A DNA stretch of 64,000 nucleotides, from NCBI GenBank assembly GCA_016930415.1, contig JAFGGS010000003.1, positions 1-64,000 of the forward strand, read 5' to 3'. The notes under the pieces are model-generated. The model did not search any database, was not told where the DNA came from, and was given only the letters and a program-made list of their open reading frames with translations. This DNA is from Candidatus Woesearchaeota archaeon. Its GTDB lineage: Archaea; Nanobdellota; Nanobdellia; Woesearchaeales; SM23-78. Each line of letters opens with the position of its first letter. Positions within the stretch are counted from its first letter, which is position 1. Made by a program: the position numbers and the translations under genes. Below, in pieces: positions 47,427 through 57,746 of this stretch.

Positions 47427-48002
47427 ATGGACAAGTATGACAGCATAGACCTGGACATTCTGCAGGAGCTTAACAGCGATTTCAAGAAGAGCCTCGCAGA
47501 GGTCGGGAAAAAAGTGGGCCTGTCCCACGCGGCAGTCAAGTACAGGATCGACCAGATGAGGAGTAAAGACCTCATCTCAAGATCATACAACCTGAACATA
47601 AACAAGCTCAACCTCCAGTTCTTCTGCCTGATAATGCACGTTAACGAGAAGGAAAGGCTGAAGGAAGAGTTCTCCAACTGCCCTAAAGTCATGGCATACT
47701 ACGATACCATAGGAGATTATAACCTGATGATACTTCTGCTTGTCGAGAACCTGCAGACTGCAGAAGCGATGCTCAGCCACTGCCCGCTATTCTCAGGATG
47801 GAGCATACAGAAGAAGGTGCTCCTGCCGCTGCTCAACTACTCAAGGAAGTACAGGCAGATAAACCTTAGCTATCGCGAGAAGGGGAAGAAGAACCCCTGC
47901 AAGAAGATGGACAGCAAGTTCTGCCTCAAATGCGAGGCCTACAAGCAAGGTAGGTGCTGCGGCTGCCCGACGATGCCAGGATACAAGGGCAACTTCAAAT
48001 GA
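47427..48002 (+). CDS. Lrp/AsnC-family regulator with C-terminal Cys cluster
   Basis: DSIDLDILQELNSDFKKSLAEVGKKVGLSHAAVKYRIDQMRSKDLI; C-term CKKMDSKFCLKCEAYKQGRCCGCP. Confidence 0.9.
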   Translation: MDKYDSIDLDILQELNSDFKKSLAEVGKKVGLSHAAVKYRIDQMRSKDLISRSYNLNINKLNLQFFCLIMHVNEKERLKEEFSNCPKVMAYYDTIGDYNLMILLLVENLQTAEAMLSHCPLFSGWSIQKKVLLPLLNYSRKYRQINLSYREKGKKNPCKKMDSKFCLKCEAYKQGRCCGCPTMPGYKGNFK

Positions 48003-48004
48003 AG

Positions 48005-50011
48005 TCACGCCCTAGACTTCACCCACACTACTTCGTAAGGCTTGAGCCTCATCGTGAAATCGTGCAGCACGATCCTTGGCTTGGTGAGGGGCTTGTCTTT
48101 TATTATGTTGTAGAGGGTCTTCGGATTTAGCCCTAATTCTTGGCAGTTCACCCTGAACTCCTGGTCCTTGTCAGTGACGTTGACTAGGGCCAATATCTTC
48201 TCCTTTCCATCAATGCTCGTCCGCAGGACTGAGAAGACCTGGTCGTTCGGTATGAGCACCTGCTGCCCTCCTAAAGGGTGGAATGCCTTCTCATCAGCCC
48301 TCACCCTGAGCAGATGGTTGAACTTCTTAAATATCATTGAAGGAAGGGAGTCTTCTGAGAGCATCTTATCTATCTCTCTAGCGTTGAAGTTCTTCCTGTT
48401 GATATCCCTGTTTATATTGGTCCTGGAAAATGTTTCCATGTCGTTCTTGGTGCCGAACAGGCTGTGGAAGTATACGCCAGACACTCCTTTAAGCGAGAGG
48501 GCGATTGCCCTTGACGCCAGGTAGCGCACGACCTGGAACGGCTCGCTTGGCAGGTTTACCGCGTTCCACCAAGTGATGTTCAGTTCGTACGGCACTTCTT
48601 TCTCTAGCCCCACCTTCTTCTTCTGGACCAGGCTTCCGTGCTTCTTCGCCTCTGCTATCAGGAAGTCTACTTCGCTCTTCGGGAGGATCCTGCTTGCCGG
48701 CGTTAGTCCTATGCCGTCGTGGCTTGCCAGGAAGTTGAAATAAGTCCCGTGCGCAGGGTACTTGAGCTTTGTCGCCCATTTGCTTATGTGCCTACAGCTT
48801 CCCTTGTATATGGTATAAAGGACTAGGGGTGGAAGTGTGAAATTGTAGACCATCTGAGCTTCTCTTGAGCTCGAGCCGCTGTTTCCGAAGTAGCTTATGT
48901 TCTTTGCGTGCGGCACGTTAGTCTCTGATATCAGCGAGACGCTCGGGGCCACTATGTCAAGCACGTCCCTGAAGAGCTGTATTATCACGTGCGCCTGGCG
49001 AAGGTGAGTGCAGCTAGTCCCTAGCTCCTTCCACAAATAGTTCACCGCGTCCAGGCGTATCATGTTCGCGCCGTGATGCACGTATAATAACAGGGTCTCT
49101 ATGATCTCAAGGAGCACCCTTGGCTCCTTGTAGTTTAAGTCTACCTGGTCCTTGCTGAAGGTTGTCCAAACATAGGTCTTCACGTGCGCCTTGCCTTCCT
49201 TTCTCAAGTATTCGGTCAAGAGGTCGCTCGTCCTTGGCCTGACTATCTTCCTCATCTGCTCTGGAGTTATGGAGCTCTTCGAAGGATAGTGGATGAAGTA
49301 GTTCTCGTACTCTGGATCCCCCTGCAGGAAACCCTTGAACCACCTGCTCTGGCTCGAGACATGGTTTATCACTCCGTCTAACATGAGGTTGAAGTTCTCT
49401 CCTAAGTCCTCGACGTCGTCCCAGGTGCCGAAGTTTTGCTTTACCATCGCGTAGTTCTTCACTGAGAATCCCCTATCAGACGAGTAAGGATAGAACGGCA
49501 GGACGTGTATCGTGCTTATGACTCCCCTGAGGTGCTTGTCCGAGAACCTCTTGAGAGTCTTTAACGTGTCTGTGTCTGGCGACCGCACAGTATCAGGATA
49601 TGTTATGAGAATCGCGTCCTTCTCTGTGAAGCGGTTCAAGGGCTTGAAGGATGAGTCTAGTTTTTTCAGCTTCGAAGGCTTGTGCTTCACGAAGTGCTGC
49701 ATGAGTATTTGAAGCTGCGAGAAAACGCGCTTACCCTCTTCTGGTCCGTAGAGAAGCGTGAGTTTCGACAACATAGCTTTCTGCTTGTCCCGAAAAGCCA
49801 CGCGGACGTGCTTCGGGGCGGGCTTTTTCCTGCCGATGGTCCTCTTCAGTCCCTTGCTTATGCCTTTTCCGATGCCTCTGCTCTTCCCAAGGCCTCTGCT
49901 AATGCCCTCACCCACTCCTCTACCTAAGTTTCCTGTAAGTTGGTCTGTTATGCGGTACCATCTCTTCGCTTCCTGAGTAAAGAAATCAAAAGGCTTGGTT
50001 ATCATTGGCAT
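48005..50011 (-). CDS. GH13-family sucrose phosphorylase-like glycosidase/phosphorylase
   Basis: ISTIHVLPFYPYSSDRGFSVKNY; MLDGVINHVSSQSRWF; MIRLDAVNYLWKELGTSC; LISETNVPH; FNFLASHDGIGLTP. Confidence 0.92.
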   Translation of the reverse strand: MPMITKPFDFFTQEAKRWYRITDQLTGNLGRGVGEGISRGLGKSRGIGKGISKGLKRTIGRKKPAPKHVRVAFRDKQKAMLSKLTLLYGPEEGKRVFSQLQILMQHFVKHKPSKLKKLDSSFKPLNRFTEKDAILITYPDTVRSPDTDTLKTLKRFSDKHLRGVISTIHVLPFYPYSSDRGFSVKNYAMVKQNFGTWDDVEDLGENFNLMLDGVINHVSSQSRWFKGFLQGDPEYENYFIHYPSKSSITPEQMRKIVRPRTSDLLTEYLRKEGKAHVKTYVWTTFSKDQVDLNYKEPRVLLEIIETLLLYVHHGANMIRLDAVNYLWKELGTSCTHLRQAHVIIQLFRDVLDIVAPSVSLISETNVPHAKNISYFGNSGSSSREAQMVYNFTLPPLVLYTIYKGSCRHISKWATKLKYPAHGTYFNFLASHDGIGLTPASRILPKSEVDFLIAEAKKHGSLVQKKKVGLEKEVPYELNITWWNAVNLPSEPFQVVRYLASRAIALSLKGVSGVYFHSLFGTKNDMETFSRTNINRDINRKNFNAREIDKMLSEDSLPSMIFKKFNHLLRVRADEKAFHPLGGQQVLIPNDQVFSVLRTSIDGKEKILALVNVTDKDQEFRVNCQELGLNPKTLYNIIKDKPLTKPRIVLHDFTMRLKPYEVVWVKSRA

Positions 50012-50135
50012 TCTAAGTGGGGTCTTGGGGATTATAATATAAAAAACTTCTGGGAAACGCGGTTTTTTTGTGACAATTTAATGACGAAAACAGCTCAAAA
50101 AAGTATTTAAACCTGGCATCGTTGACAATAATAAG

Positions 50136-51737
50136 ATGGCGGGGAGCGGATCAAGAGCAAGAGTTTCCTCAACCAAGCGCAGCAACAGGCGAAGGCCTGC
50201 AAAAGGCGACCTTCCTGGCCTGAGCGCAGAAGAATTCTTCTTGAAGGAAGGAAGCGGAAAAGGATACTCGTTTGACGACTTCAACATACTGGACAGCATA
50301 GAGACAGAGATCGGCCTCGACCAGATAAGCCTTGAGACCGACCTGGGTAAAGGAGTCAAGCTATACATCCCTGTAGTCGCAGCTCCAATGGACACTGTCT
50401 CCGAAGCGAATCTCAGCATCGCGATAGCACAGCAAGGAGGGATCTCGGTTATCCATCATAACCAGAGGGATGCGGACAACAGGTTCTTGCTGGAAGAGCA
50501 GATAAGCGAAATCGAGAAGGTAAAGCGCCACCAGAGTGGGTTCATATCCCAACCCATGACAGTCGCTCCAGGCATGACCATCGGAGAGGCTCGCGAGAAG
50601 GGCAAGAGATTCATGGTGAGCAGCGAGAGAAGGCCTAGCGGCTCAGGCATCATAGACACGTTTCCAGTCACAAGGGACGGCACGCTAGACAGCGAGCTTG
50701 TAGGATTTCTTACAAGAGACTGCTATTTTGAGGATAGCGACCTAGACCTCAAGGTAGGCGCCAAGATGTACTCCCTTGACGAGCTGCTAAGGAATGGCAT
50801 GGTCATCCGGAAAAGCAACGTGACAGAGAAACAGGCAAGAAGACAGATGGCCGATAGGAGGATCAGGCACCTCCTGGCGATTACAAGAGCTGGAAAGATA
50901 AACTATCTGGTCACGAGAAAGGATATGGTCAAGAACGCTAGGTTCCCGCACGCAACAAGGGATGATAAGGGAAGGCTTCGGGTGCTCTTCAGCGTGGACA
51001 CCAAGGATTTTGTAGAGCCGCTCGAGCGAGGATTCGCAGCAGGCGCAGACGGAGTCGTGGTGGATACGTCTCAAGGCCTCACAATGTATGCCAAGAAGAC
51101 CATGAGGTTCATTAAGAATCATTATTCTGACAAGCTCATAATCGGAGGCAACATAAGCACTTCAGCAGCTGCTCGTAAGCTTGAGAAGTACGGCATGGAT
51201 GCTTACAGGTGCGGCCAGGGAGTTGGCTCTATCTGCACGACGCAGGACACCATAGGCGTCGGAAGGGCAGGAGCGACTGCAATATATGATTGTGCAAGAG
51301 CCTCAAGACTGGCAGTCATAGCGGACGGCGGCATAAGGGGCGGCGGAGACATCGTGAAGGCATTGGCTCTCGGAGCGCACGCAGTCATGCTAGGAAACCT
51401 GCTTGCAAGAACCGATGAGAGCCCTGGAGAGCTGGTCGAGACCGCCAGTGGGGAGCGCATGAAGAAATACAGGGGAATGGGATCACTTGAAGCGATGGGC
51501 GGCCGCAGCATAAGGGATTACGGGGTGCAAGCCCAGGGAGTGACTGGCTATGTGAGGAGCAAGGGAAGCGTGCACTCGTTCGTTCCAGGGCTTGTCAATA
51601 GCGTCATGAAAGGGCTTCAGGCGCTCAACTGCAGGAACTTAAGGGAACTGCATGATTATATGAGGAAGGGGCTCATAAGGTTTGAGAGCCGCGAGCCAGG
51701 TGCGCTTGTCGAGAGCAAGCCTCACAGCCTCAATTGA
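50136..51737 (+). CDS. guaB: IMP dehydrogenase/GMP reductase family, probably IMPDH
   Basis: SFDDFNILDS; PVVAAPMDTVSEANLSIAIAQQGGISVIHHN; GSICTTQDTIGVGRAGATAIY; ADGGIRGGGDIVKALALGA; CBS-like insertion. Confidence 0.9.
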   Translation: MAGSGSRARVSSTKRSNRRRPAKGDLPGLSAEEFFLKEGSGKGYSFDDFNILDSIETEIGLDQISLETDLGKGVKLYIPVVAAPMDTVSEANLSIAIAQQGGISVIHHNQRDADNRFLLEEQISEIEKVKRHQSGFISQPMTVAPGMTIGEAREKGKRFMVSSERRPSGSGIIDTFPVTRDGTLDSELVGFLTRDCYFEDSDLDLKVGAKMYSLDELLRNGMVIRKSNVTEKQARRQMADRRIRHLLAITRAGKINYLVTRKDMVKNARFPHATRDDKGRLRVLFSVDTKDFVEPLERGFAAGADGVVVDTSQGLTMYAKKTMRFIKNHYSDKLIIGGNISTSAAARKLEKYGMDAYRCGQGVGSICTTQDTIGVGRAGATAIYDCARASRLAVIADGGIRGGGDIVKALALGAHAVMLGNLLARTDESPGELVETASGERMKKYRGMGSLEAMGGRSIRDYGVQAQGVTGYVRSKGSVHSFVPGLVNSVMKGLQALNCRNLRELHDYMRKGLIRFESREPGALVESKPHSLN

Positions 51738-51785
51738 TCTTGGTTTTTGATTCATTAAATATAACGTTAAGGGGAGTGATGTGCA

Positions 51786-53576
51786 ATGTTGGATCTGAGG
51801 GAGATTACTGAACAAGAGTGGAAGATTCTCAGGGCTATCGATCCAAAGACGATTCCTGAGCTGTCTTGCGCGGCCGAGAACATTTACATCGTAGCCTCGA
51901 TAGATGAGATCCTTAATCCTATAATAAGGAAGAACGATGTCATAGTTGTCTGCGGAGCGTTCTTCGGTGACGAAGGCAAGGGCAAGATAGTGGATGCCAT
52001 CGCGAATCATCCTGATATTAGGGTGATTGCGAGGGTGAATAGCGGCGAGAACGCAGGCCACACTGTCTGGCATGATGGCAGGAAATACGTCTTCCACTTG
52101 GCGCCTAGCGGCCTTCTCATCCCTGGCAAGACCAATGTGATCGGTCCTGAGTGCGTCATGGACCCTGTGAGCTTCATGGAAGATGAGCTAAGCCAGGTCC
52201 TAAGGGACGACATCACTCCTGATCTTGTTGTCGGCAACGTCCACATAGTGGCTCCTTATCACAAGCTTGCTGACCTTGCAAGGAATGGCAGGAGCAACAG
52301 CTCCACACTCAAGGGCATGAGCCCTGTGCATGCTAGCAAGGCTGTAAAGGCTTGTGTGCGGCTTGACCAGTTGTTTGGCTCAAGAGATAAGCTAACCAGG
52401 GCAATCAGGAGGGATTTGGAGTTCTCTTACAATCCTATCATGCAGATCACGAGCGAAGAAGAGCTGCTTGAGAGATGCGCTGAGATCAATGAGCGTGCAA
52501 AAAAGCGAGACACCCCTGGGATTCCGAGTCATCTGATAGGTTTCCTTGAGGCGCCCACTGGAGAGAAGGCGGATTACCTTATCGACCTTTACTTGCAGAC
52601 AGTCATGAACAAGCAGTTCCCGAAGAGAGGGGATGCGCTCAGGATTATAGATACTGCTTTAAGACAAAACGAGAAAGTCCTTCTTGAAGCTGCGCAGGCA
52701 TACTACCTCTCAAACGGGGTCGAGACTCACTTCGGAAGCTCGACTAGCGCAAACACTACAAGCGCAGGCACAAAAGCAGCCGCTGGCTACAACCAGGAAA
52801 AGTATCGTTCAGCCACGATCAACGTCACGAAGTTTCCGCCTTCAAGAGTTGGCAGAGGCGCTAATCCCTGCGGCCTCGTGCCTCAGACGTTCTTCTCTGA
52901 CAGGAAGTATAACAGCCTTGATGACCTCGCTGGCGTTTGCGAAGACTTTGATGGGATCCAGGCAGCGTTCTGGAAGAGCATAGGAGAGAACGGCATCCTC
53001 AAGAAAGAGTATTACACTGATGCTGATGGCAAACATTACTTGCTCTGCGAGACTATGGCCATCTCGAGTTCAAGAAAGCACGGTGAATGCGGTGCGACTA
53101 CCAAGAAGCCAAGAGTCCTTGGAATAATGGATTGCGTAGCCCAGCACCACGTGAACCAGAAGCAAGGACCATATCTCTCTATCTCAGCCCTTGACAGGGG
53201 GGATGAGTACGACAAGATCGGACTAGTCGTGGCTTATGTTGTGCTTCGAGAGGGCGAGTCTAATGGCGCGACTTACATGCCTGGCCAGATCATCAGGCCT
53301 GGCGACCAGCTCCCTAACGAGCAGGTGCTCGAGAACTGCCTGCCGGTGATCAAGGTCATGGATGGATGGAAAGATGATCCTATCGGCGGCCGAAAGTTCC
53401 AGCCTGGCAAGGATCTTCCAAGAGCATTAAATAATTTCATCGGGGTTTACGCTAAGATTACGGGAAGCAATGTAATAAACTTCGGGAACGGCCAGGATAC
53501 CAAAGCCTTAGTCTACATCCAGAAGAGCGAACCTGACATTCTCACCTGCTGCGATTATGGAGAGGAATTGGATTAG
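51786..53576 (+). CDS. purA: Adenylosuccinate synthetase, enlarged/divergent
   Basis: GAFFGDEGKGKIVDAIA; RVNSGENAGHTVWHDGRKYVFHLAPSGLL; STSANTTSAGTKAAAG; 596 aa. Confidence 0.88.
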   Translation: MLDLREITEQEWKILRAIDPKTIPELSCAAENIYIVASIDEILNPIIRKNDVIVVCGAFFGDEGKGKIVDAIANHPDIRVIARVNSGENAGHTVWHDGRKYVFHLAPSGLLIPGKTNVIGPECVMDPVSFMEDELSQVLRDDITPDLVVGNVHIVAPYHKLADLARNGRSNSSTLKGMSPVHASKAVKACVRLDQLFGSRDKLTRAIRRDLEFSYNPIMQITSEEELLERCAEINERAKKRDTPGIPSHLIGFLEAPTGEKADYLIDLYLQTVMNKQFPKRGDALRIIDTALRQNEKVLLEAAQAYYLSNGVETHFGSSTSANTTSAGTKAAAGYNQEKYRSATINVTKFPPSRVGRGANPCGLVPQTFFSDRKYNSLDDLAGVCEDFDGIQAAFWKSIGENGILKKEYYTDADGKHYLLCETMAISSSRKHGECGATTKKPRVLGIMDCVAQHHVNQKQGPYLSISALDRGDEYDKIGLVVAYVVLREGESNGATYMPGQIIRPGDQLPNEQVLENCLPVIKVMDGWKDDPIGGRKFQPGKDLPRALNNFIGVYAKITGSNVINFGNGQDTKALVYIQKSEPDILTCCDYGEELD

Positions 53577-53591
53577 CAGGGCAGGAGACTA

Positions 53592-54101
53592 TCAGGAGAA
53601 TTCCAACTCGTACCTGTCCACTGTCTTGTTGTCGCTTTTCCAGTGGAACGCTGCGCGCGCTATCCTCTTGCCTTGAAGCAGCGGCGTAAGCCAGGTCTTG
53701 TCAGAATCCCACATCCGGTCGTATGGCAGTGCGCTCGCCCTGAACCACTCAGCCCTCGCCATCTCATCTGTCTCAGTCGGCTCGCCAGTCCACTTCCTTG
53801 CGAAGTAGACGTACACGCGCTGGTTCCACTCAGGCTTGCTGGGAAAATAGAACTTAAGGCATCCCTTGTATTCAAGGTCGTTCACGTCCACCTTCAGCCC
53901 TGACTCTTCATTGATCTCCCTGACTGCAGTATCCTCGAACGTTTCATCCTTTGAGATGTCATACTTCCCTCCAAAGCCATTGTAGTTGCCGTCTCCCTGG
54001 CCGATTTTCTTGCGGCTAAGCAGCACCTCTAGAAGCGCATCAGACCCTCTAAGAAGAAAACTCAAGGTCCTATCGGTCCTGATCTCGAGGTCAGCCGGCA
54101 T
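53592..54101 (-). CDS. Nudix hydrolase (MutT-like)
   Basis: GFGGKYDISKDETFEDTAVREINEESGLKV Nudix box. Confidence 0.95.
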   Translation of the reverse strand: MPADLEIRTDRTLSFLLRGSDALLEVLLSRKKIGQGDGNYNGFGGKYDISKDETFEDTAVREINEESGLKVDVNDLEYKGCLKFYFPSKPEWNQRVYVYFARKWTGEPTETDEMARAEWFRASALPYDRMWDSDKTWLTPLLQGKRIARAAFHWKSDNKTVDRYELEFS

Positions 54102-54142
54102 TTGAAAATGAAAAGATACTCTTAAGGGCGGAACGTCGTTAT

Positions 54143-54880
54143 TTAGTCGTTGTCAACTCTTGGCGCGAGTATGAACACTAGCTGGACTGCGTCCTTGACG
54201 ACGTATTCAAGCCTTAAGGGATAGTCTTTTGAGAACTGTATCTTGACCTTGTCGCTGAGCTTTGCGCCTGATATCATCTTCTTCAGGTACTCAATCGAAT
54301 ACTTCGCCCTTGCCTTGTCCTTGACGTCCATCTCAGTCCCCTTGCCAGGGTCGACTTCTATGACTAGCTTGTTGTTGTCGCCCGAGGCTTGGATTGTGAG
54401 CTTTTTTGGCTCTGCCTCGAAGCTGACTGACTCTGCGACTATGTCCGCGTCTTCTATCGCGTCGTTCAATAGGCTTGAATCAGCGATTATGGTCGCATTG
54501 AACTTCAGGTCTGGCTCTTTCTTGTCAGACTCCTCTGCCGGCAGGAGAGGAAGCTGGAAGGTCCTCTTAGTGGTGCCCTGGAACGTGACTTTCAGCTTGT
54601 TCTTCTCCACCTCGAGTGTTATCTGGTCATTCGCCTTGGCCCTCTTGAGCACCTGCTTTAGGTTATTCAAGTTGATTCCGATGGTGACTGGCTCCTTCAC
54701 GTCGTACTCAGTGAAGGTGGATCCCATCAGCTTGTAGATGACCATGGCGACGTTGGCCGGGTCCATGGCTGTCAGCTCTATAGAGTCAGGCGTTATCTTG
54801 AAGTTGACCTCTACAACGAGGTCAGAGATGACTGCAATGCTATCCTTAAAGTATTTTGCATCAGCAAGAGTAAGCTTCAT
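54143..54880 (-). CDS. pcn: DNA polymerase sliding clamp (PCNA)
   Basis: MKLTLADAKYFKDSIAVISDLVVEVNFKITPDSIELTAMDPANVAMVIYKL; YSIEYLKKMI; RLEYVVKDAVQLVFILAPRVDND. Confidence 0.96.
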   Translation of the reverse strand: MKLTLADAKYFKDSIAVISDLVVEVNFKITPDSIELTAMDPANVAMVIYKLMGSTFTEYDVKEPVTIGINLNNLKQVLKRAKANDQITLEVEKNKLKVTFQGTTKRTFQLPLLPAEESDKKEPDLKFNATIIADSSLLNDAIEDADIVAESVSFEAEPKKLTIQASGDNNKLVIEVDPGKGTEMDVKDKARAKYSIEYLKKMISGAKLSDKVKIQFSKDYPLRLEYVVKDAVQLVFILAPRVDND

Positions 54881-55025
54881 ATTTACATCCCCCACATGAA
54901 TTATTCTTGAGTATGCTTATGAATAACAAGGTCTAATATTTAAGGTTTATGCTGGAAAAAGGGTTTTTGCCCTGATTCTGCAAGAACTCCCAAGACGACG
55001 GATGCTAGCAGGACTCTCTTTTGTC

Positions 55026-56411
55026 TTAGAGCGTTATCCGCTCCCCGTTCTTGAGTATCTTCACGTCTTCTGACTTGTAGCCTAGTTCCATGGCTAGTTC
55101 TCTGGTGAGCGCTAGCTTCTCTGCTGGCGCGTGCGTAGGGATTATTATTTTTGGCCTGAGGAGCTTAATCATCTCCCGGTGGTCTTCCCTGTAGGCGTGT
55201 CCTGAGACGTGGACGTCTGTGAATATCCTCACTTTCATCTTCTTGAGCTCTGCGTCGAGCCTTTCACGGTTCCTCACGTTGCTCTCTACAGGGATTACGC
55301 TGCATGAGAATATCACGTTGTCCTCTTCCTTGAACTTGAAGAGGTGGCTAAACACCATCCTTGGCAGGATGCTGCCCGGCTCTGCCTGGTGTCCTGTCAC
55401 GACGAAGAGGCACTTCTCAGGGTTCTTGACCTTTCCGAAGTACTTCTTGACTTGGCTTCCGTACTTGACCATCTCGACCTTCCTGGTCAGGTCTGCCACG
55501 CCGGCCTTCTTCGCGGCTGTGACGTACTTGTCAAAGCTCCTGCCTATGAGTATCACTCTTCGCTTGAGCTTGCGCCCCAAGTCGATTATGGTATTAAGCC
55601 TTGCGATGTGGCTTGCGAACGTGGTCACGACTATCGCGTTGCCTTTCGAGTTCACTCCTAGGAGAACGTCTTTTAGCATCTCCCGCGCTATGCTCTCTGA
55701 TGGCGTCTTGCTGTTCTTATGCGCGTAGAGCGTGTCCATGATCAGGACTTTTACTCCTTTCTTGCCGATCTCAGTCAGTCTCTGATAATCTGGCTTCTCT
55801 CCTAGGACTGGCGCGTTGTCTAGCTTGAAGTCAAGCACGTATGCCACTGTCCCTTCTGGCGTGTGAACCATTATTGACGCGGTCTGCGGGACTGAGTGCG
55901 TCATCCTGACGAACTCTATTGACATGTCCTTTGATATCTTGAATCTCGAGCTTTCATTGTGCGCGTGGAACTTGTTCTTGAGCCTTGTCCTGTCGCTTAT
56001 CAGCATCTGCTTCAACACTTCTATCGTGTATTTTGTCCCGTGGATGCCTGCGTTAGGGAACTTGTTTGCGAGGAACGGCACCGCTCCAAGGTGGTCCAGG
56101 TGCGCGTGGCTTATGCAGATCGCCTTGACTTTCGGGATCAGTTCCTTTATCTGGTTGATGTCCGGGACTGCTCCTGCTTTCATCAGCGCTTCCGCGCTCA
56201 TGTCCGGCTTCTCGCCAAGATCGTCTCTTTCGTCATCGTCTGTGTAGGCGATGTAGTTGTCCATGTGGAGGCCCAGGTCCAGGATGACTGCGTCATCCCC
56301 ATATTTTACCAGGGTGCTGTTTCTGCCCACTTCGGAGAATCCTCCGATCGGGATAATTTCTAATTTCATTTTGTTTTTTACCTCTATTAATCTGTAATCT
56401 GTCTTATTCAT
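55026..56411 (-). CDS. Ribonuclease J-family metallo-beta-lactamase/beta-CASP exonuclease
   Basis: MKLEIIPIGGFSEVGRNSTLV; ISHAHLDHLGAVPFL; VSGHAYREDHREMIKLLRPKIIIPTHA; start may be internal MKLEIIP. Confidence 0.95.
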   Translation of the reverse strand: MNKTDYRLIEVKNKMKLEIIPIGGFSEVGRNSTLVKYGDDAVILDLGLHMDNYIAYTDDDERDDLGEKPDMSAEALMKAGAVPDINQIKELIPKVKAICISHAHLDHLGAVPFLANKFPNAGIHGTKYTIEVLKQMLISDRTRLKNKFHAHNESSRFKISKDMSIEFVRMTHSVPQTASIMVHTPEGTVAYVLDFKLDNAPVLGEKPDYQRLTEIGKKGVKVLIMDTLYAHKNSKTPSESIAREMLKDVLLGVNSKGNAIVVTTFASHIARLNTIIDLGRKLKRRVILIGRSFDKYVTAAKKAGVADLTRKVEMVKYGSQVKKYFGKVKNPEKCLFVVTGHQAEPGSILPRMVFSHLFKFKEEDNVIFSCSVIPVESNVRNRERLDAELKKMKVRIFTDVHVSGHAYREDHREMIKLLRPKIIIPTHAPAEKLALTRELAMELGYKSEDVKILKNGERITL

Positions 56412-56679
56412 CCAGATTATAAACTTATCTTTTTGTTTGTTTTATTCTTGTTTTTTTCGAGAAAGAAATCGTATTTTTTCACTCAAGAGTTTGGGTTCAA
56501 AATTTTAATTCTTATCTCTGTTTTAGCATATGAAAAAATCTGCATTTATAAAGGTTTCGATTTTAATCACTCTTTAATAGCGAACGCGAGCGAAGCCTGC
56601 TTAAAGGGCTTCAAACCAAGATTTAAATACCACCAAGCCAACACAAACCCCAAACAGACGCACAAGGGGGTGCAGACAG

Positions 56680-57048
56680 ATGGGTTTCATGAGTGAGTTC
56701 AAGGAGTTCGCAGTGAAAGGCAACGCAGTCGACCTCGCGATAGGAGTAGTCATAGGCGCGGCCTTCGGAAAGATAGTGAATAGCATAGTCGAGGACATAA
56801 TCATGCCTCCGATAGGGTTGCTATTAGGAGGGGTTGACTTCATAAACCTCTACATCCCGCTAAAACCAGTCGCTGCAGGCACGACACTCGCGGCAGCAAG
56901 GGAAGCGGCGATACCCGTGATCGCCTACGGAAATTTCCTAAACATCGTGATAAACTTCGCGATCATCGCGCTCACGATCTTCATCGTCGTGAAGCAGATA
57001 AACCGCTTGAGGAAAGGAAAAGCCGCTCCTGAAGCCAAGAAGAAGTGA
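56680..57048 (+). CDS. mscL: Large-conductance mechanosensitive channel
   Basis: [54 protein letters not shown]. Confidence 0.96.
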   Translation: MGFMSEFKEFAVKGNAVDLAIGVVIGAAFGKIVNSIVEDIIMPPIGLLLGGVDFINLYIPLKPVAAGTTLAAAREAAIPVIAYGNFLNIVINFAIIALTIFIVVKQINRLRKGKAAPEAKKK

Positions 57049-57081
57049 AGCCTGAGGAGAATAAGGCCGACAAATTATTTC

Positions 57082-57666
57082 TTATTTCTTACCAACCCTA
57101 TCCTTTAGTACACCTATCTTCAGGAAGTCAATGACCTCCGCTGCGTGCGTCGCAGGGTTGACCTTGTCAAACACCTTCAGAATCTTCCGATCCTTGTCAA
57201 GTATGAAAGTCACCCTGGAAATCCCTTTATAGGCCCGGCCCATGAACTTCTTCTCTCCATAGACGCCGTACTTGGCTGAGGCTGAGAAGTCCGAGTCTGA
57301 GAGTAAGAGGAGGTTCAATCCGTGCTTCTCACAGAAACTCTTCTTGGACTTCTCATTTCCTCCAGATACGCCGACGACAGACACGCCGAGCTTATGAAGC
57401 ACGGATAAGGCCTTGTTAAACTCCAAAGCCTCTATCGTGCACCCAGGAGTATTATCTTTAGGGTAGAAATAAAGAACGGCGTAAGTCGTCGTTATGTCTT
57501 TCAAGGAATACTGTTTGCCGTCCTTGTCCTTGAGCATGAAATCAGGCGCTGGGGAACCTTCAATTCCTGGCGCCGGAAAAAACAAGGTTTTTCTGGCGCG
57601 AAGAGCTTTGCTCTTCTGCGCGAGAAATCTCGGATTTCCCTGTGCTTTTGAACCCTCCCCGATCAT
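57082..57666 (-). CDS. bcp: Peroxiredoxin (Bcp type)
   Basis: YAVLYFYPKDNTPGCTIEALEFN; start uncertain (N-terminus longer than usual). Confidence 0.93.
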   Translation of the reverse strand: MIGEGSKAQGNPRFLAQKSKALRARKTLFFPAPGIEGSPAPDFMLKDKDGKQYSLKDITTTYAVLYFYPKDNTPGCTIEALEFNKALSVLHKLGVSVVGVSGGNEKSKKSFCEKHGLNLLLLSDSDFSASAKYGVYGEKKFMGRAYKGISRVTFILDKDRKILKVFDKVNPATHAAEVIDFLKIGVLKDRVGKK

Positions 57667-57746
57667 GATAATCGCCTCAGTGCTATAATACCCTTAAGAA
57701 AAAGCAGCGTAGCTAAATGACTTGTCTTTAACACTAAAAACGCGTT

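Noticed and set aside
51786-53576. PurZ-type (2-aminoadenine) enzyme rather than PurA
   Set aside because: The catalytic Asp of GDEGKGK is retained, whereas PurZ enzymes are reported to replace it; no phage genes are nearby.
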